Source of the DNA: Rhodoferax sp.
GTDB taxonomy: Bacteria; Pseudomonadota; Gammaproteobacteria; Burkholderiales; Burkholderiaceae_C
Assembly (NCBI GenBank): GCA_026785765.1
Contig: JAJAZK010000503.1
Span: 1 to 7,601 of the forward strand
Reading direction: 5' to 3'
DNA: 7,601 bases
How positions within the stretch are numbered: the stretch's first letter is position 1; every line of letters begins with the position of its first letter. The translations under genes and the position numbers were made by a program. Below are positions 1 to 4,836 of the stretch, piece by piece. The notes under the pieces are model-generated. The model was not told the origin of the DNA, made no database searches, and was given only the letters and a program-made list of their open reading frames with translations.

Positions 1-84
1 CGCCACCGGGAAGTTTTCATAGTGCTCGGACGGCGGGCGGTAGGTGTCGGTGACGCGGTGCACGGCTGGATTGTCGCTTGACAT
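1..84 (-). CDS. hpnC: Squalene-synthase family protein, probably HpnC (5' end only)
   Basis: Only the first 28 codons lie in the window; the gene runs off the left edge. The reverse strand opens with ATG at 84-82 and stays open to the edge. It ends in HYENFPVA (residues 21-28), which matches the conserved opening of HpnC proteins (HYENFPVAS followed by the first helix). HpnC belongs to the trans-isoprenyl diphosphate synthase superfamily. In hopanoid-making bacteria it converts presqualene diphosphate, made by HpnD, to hydroxysqualene, which HpnE reduces to squalene. The aspartate-rich catalytic motifs lie beyond the edge, so function is inferred from this N-terminal stretch alone. No good Shine-Dalgarno sequence precedes the ATG, so the exact start is uncertain. 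It is transcribed away from the efflux remnants. Another squalene/phytoene synthase paralogue is possible. Confidence 0.65.
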   Translation of the reverse strand, partial: MSSDNPAVHRVTDTYRPPSEHYENFPVA

Positions 85-104
85 CGCGGGAAGCCGCCGC
101 TACG

Positions 105-129
105 TTGCTGACCGCATAGTCAGTAAAAT
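105..129. promoter_or_regulatory. Operator-like inverted repeat overlapping a -10 box
   Basis: TTGCTGAC (105-112) and GTCAGTAA (119-126) are inverted repeats matching at 7 of 8 positions around a 6-nt spacer. A TAAAAT box (124-129, 5 of 6 matches to the sigma-70 -10) overlaps the right arm and points toward the fusion-protein remnant at 157. No good -35 is seen at the right distance. The size and symmetry suit a dimeric repressor of the TetR type, which often controls RND efflux operons; no regulator gene lies in the window, so this is inference. It lies between two divergent genes and could also affect the minus-strand gene. Confidence 0.4.
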
Positions 130-156
130 CCACGGTGCAGCGCAGCAAAATCTTGC

Positions 157-806
157 ATGAAAACAGCGACTCTGTTCTTTCCCGTCAGTGTGTTTGTCCT
201 GCGTTTTCTGTTGTACCCGTGCTCCAGACCACCACCTGCCGCCGCGCCGGTGCGCGCAACGATCGTGCGGATTGCGCAGGATGGACCGCGCGATGGACTG
301 TTCGCGGTGCCGGAAGACCGCGTTGCGTTGATGCGCATCGGGTCGCGCGTGGACCTGCGGCAGTGGTCGGATGGCTCGCGGCTGTCCGGCGCGATCCGGG
401 AGGGCGCGGCGCTGGCCGATCCGGTCACCCGCACCTACCTGGTCAAGGTGGCGCTCGAGGGCACGCAGCCGCCGCCGCTGGGATTCACGCTGACCGTGTT
501 CCCGCAGGTCCTGTCGACCAAAGGCCTGCCCGCGTGATCAAGTTGCCAACCAGCGCCTTGAAGCAAGACGCGCCGGGCTCGGCGGTCTGGGTGTTTGATC
601 CGGCTGCGGGCACGCTGCGGTCGCAGCCGGTCGTGGTCCTCGCAGCCGACGGCAACGAAGCAGTGGTCAGCCAGGGTCTGGAGCCCGGCATGCAGGTTGT
701 CAGTGCCGGGATCCACGTCTTGTCGCCCGGGCAGAAAGTGGTGGCTTACCAGCCGCCGGCAGCGGCGCCAGCGGGCGGCCCCGCAATAGCGGTGTCCGCG
801 CGGTGA
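157..806 (+). pseudogene. Degraded RND efflux membrane fusion protein (AcrA/HlyD type)
   Basis: Periplasmic adaptors of this family link an inner-membrane RND pump to an outer-membrane channel. Reading from ATG 157, a hydrophobic leader (residues 1-21) ends in a poor lipobox-like stretch (LLYPC, Cys22) with a proline/alanine-rich linker. The text then jumps at about residues 34-37 into VRIAQDGPRD, the end of the lipoyl region, and on into the beta-barrel domain (VPEDRVAL; DPVTRTYLVKVAL). The first lipoyl half and the coiled-coil hairpin are missing, which implies a large internal deletion. This frame stops at TGA 535-537. The family sequence resumes in another frame at RVIKLPTSAL and runs through VWVFDPAAGT and VVSQGLEPGMQVV to TGA 804-806. 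A one-base loss or equivalent near 530-540 explains this. About 215 codons remain where the family usually has 350-400. It cannot make a working adaptor. The 16-nt gap to the permease remnant preserves the usual operon order. Confidence 0.85.
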
Positions 807-822
807 GCGGCGCACCCCTCAG

Positions 823-1187
823 ATGCTGGGCGCAGTGGCGACCCGGGAGCCAGGCAAGACCCCGCAGCACCCGGCCGAGCGCGGTTTCAACCGGTCGCGT
901 TGGGCGCTGGAGCACGCGGCGCTGACGCATTACCTGATGGTTGTACTGATGCTGCCGGGATTCGCCGCCTAGTTCCAGTTGGGGCAGGACGAGGACCCGC
1001 CTTTTACTTTCCGGATCATGCTGATCCGGTCTTATTGGCCGGGTGCCAACGCACAGCAAATGGCAGAGCAGGTTACTGACAAGATCGATCGCACCCTGCA
1101 GGAAGTCCCGCGCTCGCCCTGCTGGCATTGCCAGCCATGTGCGCTGCCTGGTTCCGGATCCAGCGGCCGGTTGCGCGTGCAGGTTAA
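823..1187 (+). pseudogene. Gutted RND efflux permease remnant (N- and C-terminal ends only)
   Basis: RND permeases are inner-membrane proton-driven pumps of about 1,020-1,050 residues; about 120 codons remain here. From ATG 823 the frame reads RWALEHAALTHYLMVVLM, the cytoplasmic start and first membrane helix. It then meets TAG at 970-972 (codon 50), where relatives have tyrosine (FAA-stop-FQLGQDEDPPFTFR), so a single-base TAC/TAT to TAG change is likely. After the stop it continues with family sequence (YWPGANAQQMAEQVTDKI, RTLQEVP) to about 1110. At 1110-1116 it switches to another frame reading ALALLALPAMCAAWFRIQRP and ending at TAA 1185-1187. That resembles the end of the last membrane helix and the C-terminal tail of the same family. 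More than 900 codons covering the pore, docking and most membrane segments are therefore gone. The gene is dead by deletion, nonsense and frame change. The C-terminal match is less certain than the N-terminal one. Confidence 0.85.
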
Positions 1188-1213
1188 ACTCAAACACTGA
1201 ACCATGATGTAGC

Positions 1214-1244
1214 GGTGGCCGGTCCGGCCGCCCCTATTTGTTTT
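1214..1244 (+). terminator. Terminator-like hairpin just ahead of tRNA-Leu
   Basis: GGTGGCCG (1214-1221) pairs with CGGCCGCC (1225-1232), 8 bp with one G-U pair and a 3-nt loop. A T-rich run follows (TATTTGTTTT, 1235-1244). This has the shape of an intrinsic terminator that would end transcription from the efflux remnants. It lies only 3 nt before the mature tRNA-Leu end, so it may instead be a leader structure of the tRNA precursor. TATTTG (1235-1240) is a poor -10 candidate for the tRNA, with no matching -35. Which role applies cannot be decided from sequence. Confidence 0.4.
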
Positions 1245-1247
1245 CGG

Positions 1248-1334
1248 GCGCGGGTGGCGAAATTGGTAGACGCACCAGGTTTAGGTCCTGACGCCAGCAA
1301 TGGCGTGGGGGTTCGAGTCCCCCCCCGCGCACCA
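1248..1334 (+). tRNA. tRNA-Leu (anticodon TAG)
   Basis: A class II tRNA that decodes CUN leucine codons. The acceptor stem pairs GCGCGGG (1248-1254) with CCCGCGC (1324-1330), with A1331 as discriminator and CCA encoded (1332-1334). The anticodon loop is TTTAGGT (1280-1286), with TAG at 1282-1284. The long variable arm is a 5-bp stem (CGCCA/TGGCG, 1292-1305) closed by a GCAA tetraloop. The T arm is GGGGG-TTCGAGT-CCCCC (1307-1323). The first anticodon-stem pair (C1275 with A1291) is a mismatch. Only 25 nt separate it from tig, so the two are probably on one transcript. No convincing promoter was found upstream. Confidence 0.97.
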
Positions 1335-1359
1335 GCACTGATACCCTAAGGAGAAGCAT

Positions 1360-2670
1360 ATGTCCGTGAGTGTGGAAACCCTTGAAAAGCTGGAGCGCAA
1401 GATCACCTTGACCCTGCCGGTGAACATCATCCAGAGTGAGGTTCAGTCGCGCTTGAAGCGCCTTGCCCGTACCGTCAAGATGGACGGTTTTCGTCCCGGC
1501 AAAGTACCCATGAACGTGGTTGCTCAGCGCTACGGCTATTCGGTCCACTACGAGGTGATGAATGACAAGGTGGGCGAAGCCTTTTCCAGCGCTGCCAACG
1601 AGGCCAGGTTGCGTGTGGCAGGGCCGCCGCGTATCACTGAAAAAGAAGGTGCACCGGAAGGCGAACTCGCCTTTGACGCGTTTTTCGAGGTGTTCCCGGA
1701 AGTAAAGTTGTCGGACCTGACAGGTGTTCCAGTCGAGCGGCTGTCTAGCGACGTGTCCGAGGCGGCCATTGACAAGACCATGGATATTCTGCGCAAACAG
1801 CGCCGCACCTTTGCCCAGCGTGCGCAGGATGCCGCCGCGCAGACTGGCGACCGTGCAACCGTCGATTTCGAGGGAAAGATCGAGGGTGAACCATTTGATG
1901 GCGGCAAGGCGCAGGACTTCCAGTTCGTGCTCGGCGACGGGCAGATGCTCAAGGAGTTTGAAGCTGCTACCACTGGCATGAAAGTTGGCGAAAACAAGAC
2001 GTTCCAGCTGGCGTTTCCAGCGGACTACCAGGGCAAGGATGTCGCCGGCAAGACCGCAGACTTCATGGTCACGCTGAAAAAGCTTGAGGTGGCCCATTTG
2101 CCAGAAGTGGACGCTACCCTTGCCAAATCATTGGGTATTGCGGATGCCAGCGTGGACGGGCTGCGAGCCGATATCCGCAAGAACCTGGAGCGAGAGGTCA
2201 AGTTTCGTCTGTTGTCACGCAACAAGCAAGCGGCCCTGGAGGCACTGGTCACCCGGGCCGAACTCGACTTGCCCAACGCCAGCGTAAAGGCTGAGTTGGA
2301 GCGCTTGATCGAAAGTGCACGGGCGGATTTGAAACAGCGCGGCGTCAAGGATGCCGACAAGGCACCGATCCCGGAAGACATGTTTCGCGCGCAGGCTGAG
2401 CGCCGTGTGCGCCTGGGCCTGGTGGTGGCCGAGCTGGTGCGCTCGAATTCCCTGCATGCGCGGCCCGAACAGATCAGGTCGCATATCGACGAGCTGTCGT
2501 CAAGTTATGAAAAGCCGACCGAGGTTGTCCGCTGGTACTATGCCGACAATAAGCGTATGGCCGAGGTGGAGGCCATCGTGATTGAGAACAACGTGACCGA
2601 ACATGTGTTTGCCCGCGCGAACATCACGGCTAAAGCCGTGGACTTTGACGAGTTGATGGGCCAGAACTAA
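1360..2670 (+). CDS. tig: Trigger factor, ribosome-associated chaperone
   Basis: Trigger factor is a cytoplasmic chaperone that docks beside the ribosomal exit tunnel, shields nascent chains and has peptidyl-prolyl isomerase activity. The 436-residue length fits the family (E. coli 432). The N-terminal ribosome-binding domain carries the signature GFRPGKVP at residues 43-50, whose FRx tip contacts ribosomal protein L23. The FKBP-type isomerase domain spans about residues 161-243 (TGDRATVDFEG through TADFMVTLKKLEV). The remaining helical segments form the substrate-holding C-terminal domain. ATG 1360 is chosen because AAGGAG (1348-1353) lies 6 nt upstream. It heads a quality-control cluster with clpP, clpX and lon. 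The start lies 25 nt after tRNA-Leu, too close for a separate full promoter between them, so expression probably depends on the tRNA promoter. No damage is seen. Confidence 0.97.
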   Translation: MSVSVETLEKLERKITLTLPVNIIQSEVQSRLKRLARTVKMDGFRPGKVPMNVVAQRYGYSVHYEVMNDKVGEAFSSAANEARLRVAGPPRITEKEGAPEGELAFDAFFEVFPEVKLSDLTGVPVERLSSDVSEAAIDKTMDILRKQRRTFAQRAQDAAAQTGDRATVDFEGKIEGEPFDGGKAQDFQFVLGDGQMLKEFEAATTGMKVGENKTFQLAFPADYQGKDVAGKTADFMVTLKKLEVAHLPEVDATLAKSLGIADASVDGLRADIRKNLEREVKFRLLSRNKQAALEALVTRAELDLPNASVKAELERLIESARADLKQRGVKDADKAPIPEDMFRAQAERRVRLGLVVAELVRSNSLHARPEQIRSHIDELSSSYEKPTEVVRWYYADNKRMAEVEAIVIENNVTEHVFARANITAKAVDFDELMGQN

Positions 2671-2704
2671 TCCCCGGGCTGCTCGCTGGCTGCCACCTCA
2701 GAAG

Positions 2705-2732
2705 CCCTTGCAAGCTGCCTGTAAGACCATAT
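2705..2732 (+). promoter_or_regulatory. Weak heat-shock (sigma-32) promoter candidate for clpP
   Basis: CTTGCAA (2707-2713) resembles the sigma-32 -35 consensus CTTGAAA, and GACCATAT (2725-2732) resembles the -10 CCCCATNT. The 11-nt spacer is shorter than the usual 13-15, and the -10 lies inside the hairpin at 2716-2747. clpP is a known sigma-32 target in E. coli, which makes the site plausible, but the match is imperfect. Confidence 0.2.
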
Positions 2733-2747
2733 GTGGTCTTGCAGGCA
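2716..2747 (+). other. 14-bp hairpin between tig and clpP
   Basis: TGCCTGTAAGACCA (2716-2729) pairs with TGGTCTTGCAGGCA (2734-2747), 14 bp including one T-G pair, closed by the loop TATG. No T-run follows (AACGTGAAATAACC), so it is not a standard terminator. It ends 27 nt before the clpP start and leaves the ribosome site free. A role in mRNA processing or stability, setting tig and clpP levels separately, is a reasonable inference. The symmetric DNA could also bind a protein. Confidence 0.6.
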
Positions 2748-2774
2748 ACGTGAAATAACCGATTTGGAGAAGAC

Positions 2775-3395
2775 ATGAATATCCGCAATTCAGCCACAGA
2801 CACAGTAGGGCTTGGTATGGTGCCAATGGTGATTGAACAGTCCGGTCGTGGTGAGCGCTCGTACGATATCTATTCGCGCCTGCTCAAGGAGCGGGTGATT
2901 TTTTTGGTTGGGCCGGTGAACGACCAGACCGCCAATCTGATCGTCGCGCAGTTGTTGTTTCTCGAGAGTGAAAATCCGGACAAGGACATTTCGTTTTACG
3001 TGAACTCGCCCGGTGGCTCGGTCAGTGCCGGCATGGCGATTTACGACACCATGAATTTCATCAAGCCCGATGTGTCGACTTTGTGCACCGGATTTGCGGC
3101 GAGCATGGGCGCATTCCTGCTGGCGGCAGGTGCCAAAGGTAAACGTTTTTCCCTTCCCAACTCCAAGATCATGATTCACCAGCCGTCTGGCGGTAGTCAG
3201 GGCCAAGCCACGGACATCGAGATCCAAGCGCGGGAGATTCTGAAAACACGCGAGCAACTCAACAAGATCCTGGCGGCCCAGACCGGGCAGCCGCTCGACC
3301 GTATCGAACGCGACACCGAACGCGACTACTACATGTCCGCCGATGAGGCCAAGGACTATGGCGTTGTAGATCAGGTGATTTCGAAACGCCCTTGA
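2775..3395 (+). CDS. clpP: ATP-dependent Clp protease, proteolytic subunit
   Basis: ClpP is a cytoplasmic serine peptidase that stacks as two heptameric rings and cuts polypeptides fed to it by AAA+ unfoldases such as ClpX. The 206-residue length matches E. coli ClpP (207). The catalytic triad is complete: Ser110 in the ASMGAF motif, His135 in MIHQP, and Asp184 in TERD. The glycine-rich oxyanion segment NSPGGSVSAG is at residues 77-86. The poorly conserved first residues (before LGMVPMVIEQSGRGER) probably include a short propeptide removed by self-processing, as in E. coli. ATG 2775 is supported by GGAG (2766-2769) 5 nt upstream. It follows tig by 104 nt, with a hairpin and a possible heat-shock promoter in the gap, and precedes its partner clpX by 106 nt. 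The protein appears intact. Confidence 0.98.
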   Translation: MNIRNSATDTVGLGMVPMVIEQSGRGERSYDIYSRLLKERVIFLVGPVNDQTANLIVAQLLFLESENPDKDISFYVNSPGGSVSAGMAIYDTMNFIKPDVSTLCTGFAASMGAFLLAAGAKGKRFSLPNSKIMIHQPSGGSQGQATDIEIQAREILKTREQLNKILAAQTGQPLDRIERDTERDYYMSADEAKDYGVVDQVISKRP

Positions 3396-3444
3396 CGGCT
3401 GAGCTGCGCAGTCTGCTGGTCAATGGGGTCGACTGTGAGCACCG

Positions 3445-3471
3445 TTGCCGCTGCGCGTATTTCGGTATCAT
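3445..3471 (+). promoter_or_regulatory. Weak sigma-70 promoter candidate for clpX
   Basis: TTGCCG (3445-3450) and TATCAT (3466-3471) resemble -35 and -10 boxes (4 of 6 and 5 of 6 matches) separated by 15 nt, which is shorter than the ideal 17. A start near 3478 would give a leader of about 24 nt. The gap shows no terminator, so readthrough from clpP is also likely. Confidence 0.25.
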
Positions 3472-3501
3472 GGGGCATCTCATTGAACAGGCACTGACCT
3501 C

Positions 3502-4767
3502 ATGGCCGAAAAAAAAGGCTCCTCCGGCGAAAAGACCCTGTACTGCTCGTTTTGCGGCAAGAGCCAGCACGAGGTCAAAAAGCTGATTGCCGGGCCATCG
3601 GTGTTTGTTTGCGATGAGTGCATCGAGCTATGCAACGAAATAATCCGTGACGAATTACCGGCCAGCACCGTGGCCAGGGACGCGCGCGCAGATTTGCCCA
3701 CACCGTCCGAGATCAAGGCGAACCTCGATAACTATGTGATCGGTCAGGAGCCAGCCAAGCGAACCCTGGCGGTCGCGGTGTACAACCATTACAAGCGGCT
3801 GCGCCACAAGGAAAAGGCGAAGAAGGATGATGTCGAACTGGCCAAGAGCAACATCCTGCTGATCGGGCCGACCGGCTCTGGCAAGACGCTGCTGGCACAG
3901 ACACTTGCGCGCATGCTGGATGTGCCGTTTGTGATGGCGGACGCTACCACCCTGACCGAAGCTGGTTATGTCGGCGAGGATGTCGAGAACATCGTCCTCA
4001 AGTTGTTGCAAAGCTGTAGCTATGACGTCGAGCGTGCGCAGCGCGGTATTGTCTACATCGATGAGATCGACAAGATTTCGCGTAAGTCAGACAACCCGTC
4101 GATTACCCGCGACGTCTCGGGCGAAGGTGTGCAGCAGGCCCTGCTCAAGTTGATCGAAGGCACGATGGCCAGTGTGCCCCCGCAGGGCGGGCGCAAACAT
4201 CCCAATCAGGATTTTGTACAAATAGACACCACCAACATCCTGTTTATTTGCGGAGGCGCATTTTCGGGCTTGGAGAAAGTCATCGATAACCGCACGGAGT
4301 CGTCAGGGATCGGTTTTGGCGCAGCCGTCAAAAGCAAGGCCCAGCGCAGCCTGACCGAGGTATTCAAGGATGTGGAGCCGGAAGACCTGATCAAGTTCGG
4401 CCTTATTCCGGAACTGGTCGGGCGCATGCCGGTGGTTGCGACGCTGGCTGAGTTGAGTGAAGATGCCTTGGTCCAGATACTGGTGGAACCGAAAAACGCC
4501 CTGGTAAAGCAATATGCCAAACTGTTCTTGATGGAGGGTGTGGATCTCGAGATACGCCCTTCGGCGCTAAAGGCAATTGCGAAGAAGGCGCTGGGGCGCA
4601 AGACGGGCGCACGCGGCTTGCGCTCTATCCTCGAGCAGTCGCTCATCGACACCATGTTCGAACTGCCCAATTCCAGCAATGTGGACAAGGTTGTGGTCGA
4701 TGAGTCCACGATCGAGGAGAACAAACCACCTCTACTGGTGTACCGCGAGCAGGCAAAAAAAGCCTGA
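3502..4767 (+). CDS. clpX: ATP-dependent Clp protease, unfoldase subunit ClpX
   Basis: ClpX is a hexameric AAA+ unfoldase that recognises tagged or damaged proteins and threads them into ClpP. The 421-residue length fits the family (E. coli 424). The N-terminal zinc-binding domain has Cys15, Cys18, Cys37 and Cys40. Walker A is GPTGSGKT (122-129) and Walker B is IVYIDEID (183-190). The pore loop GYVG (155-158) and RKH loop (231-233) grip substrate. The ClpP-docking loop IGF is at 270-272. Arg308 (ELVGRMP) fits the arginine finger, and Arg371 in GARGLR fits sensor 2. All parts needed for partnership with the upstream ClpP are present. The ribosome site is weak (CAGG, 3488-3491, 10 nt before the ATG), but family alignment of MAEKKGS supports this start. 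Codons 3-5 contain a run of eight A. A hairpin follows the stop, and lon begins 69 nt later. Confidence 0.98.
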   Translation: MAEKKGSSGEKTLYCSFCGKSQHEVKKLIAGPSVFVCDECIELCNEIIRDELPASTVARDARADLPTPSEIKANLDNYVIGQEPAKRTLAVAVYNHYKRLRHKEKAKKDDVELAKSNILLIGPTGSGKTLLAQTLARMLDVPFVMADATTLTEAGYVGEDVENIVLKLLQSCSYDVERAQRGIVYIDEIDKISRKSDNPSITRDVSGEGVQQALLKLIEGTMASVPPQGGRKHPNQDFVQIDTTNILFICGGAFSGLEKVIDNRTESSGIGFGAAVKSKAQRSLTEVFKDVEPEDLIKFGLIPELVGRMPVVATLAELSEDALVQILVEPKNALVKQYAKLFLMEGVDLEIRPSALKAIAKKALGRKTGARGLRSILEQSLIDTMFELPNSSNVDKVVVDESTIEENKPPLLVYREQAKKA

Positions 4768-4776
4768 GTCGCCTGT

Positions 4777-4798
4777 GGCGGGTTGAAAAACCCGCCTT
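4777..4798 (+). terminator. Hairpin after clpX, possible weak terminator
   Basis: GGCGGGTT (4777-4784) pairs perfectly with AACCCGCC (4789-4796) around a GAAA tetraloop. Only two T residues follow, so termination is likely partial and the stem may mainly protect the upstream mRNA 3' end. A smaller inverted repeat (CAGGC, A7, GCCTG; 4750-4766) overlaps the clpX stop just upstream. Partial readthrough would let lon also be expressed from the operon. Confidence 0.5.
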
Positions 4799-4809
4799 GC
4801 CATCCATCT
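4782..4809 (+). promoter_or_regulatory. Heat-shock (sigma-32) promoter candidate for lon
   Basis: GTTGAAA (4782-4788) matches the sigma-32 -35 consensus CTTGAAA at 6 of 7 positions. ATCCATCT (4802-4809) matches CCCCATNT at 5 of 7 fixed positions. The spacer is 13 nt, within the normal range. A start near 4816 would leave a leader of about 20 nt containing the AAAGGA ribosome site. lon is a classic sigma-32 gene in E. coli, where the -35 is likewise of the GTTGAA form. The -35 lies in the right part of the stem and loop of the preceding hairpin. Confidence 0.5.
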
Positions 4810-4836
4810 TGAGTTGGTAACGTAAAGGATTTCCCC

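Noticed and set aside
135..806. One continuous 223-codon gene from ATG 135.
   Set aside because: Only the part after about 530 matches the fusion-protein family in this frame; the earlier family sequence is in the frame starting at 157, so the continuous frame is a by-product of a frameshift.
1234..2097. Long reverse-strand open frame across tRNA-Leu and tig.
   Set aside because: It is antisense to a tRNA and a clear tig gene, and its C-terminal end is the translated reverse complement of the tRNA, a common false call.
2716..2747. tig-clpP hairpin as an intrinsic terminator.
   Set aside because: No T-run follows on the plus strand, and downstream clpP has no strong promoter of its own, so full termination is unlikely.
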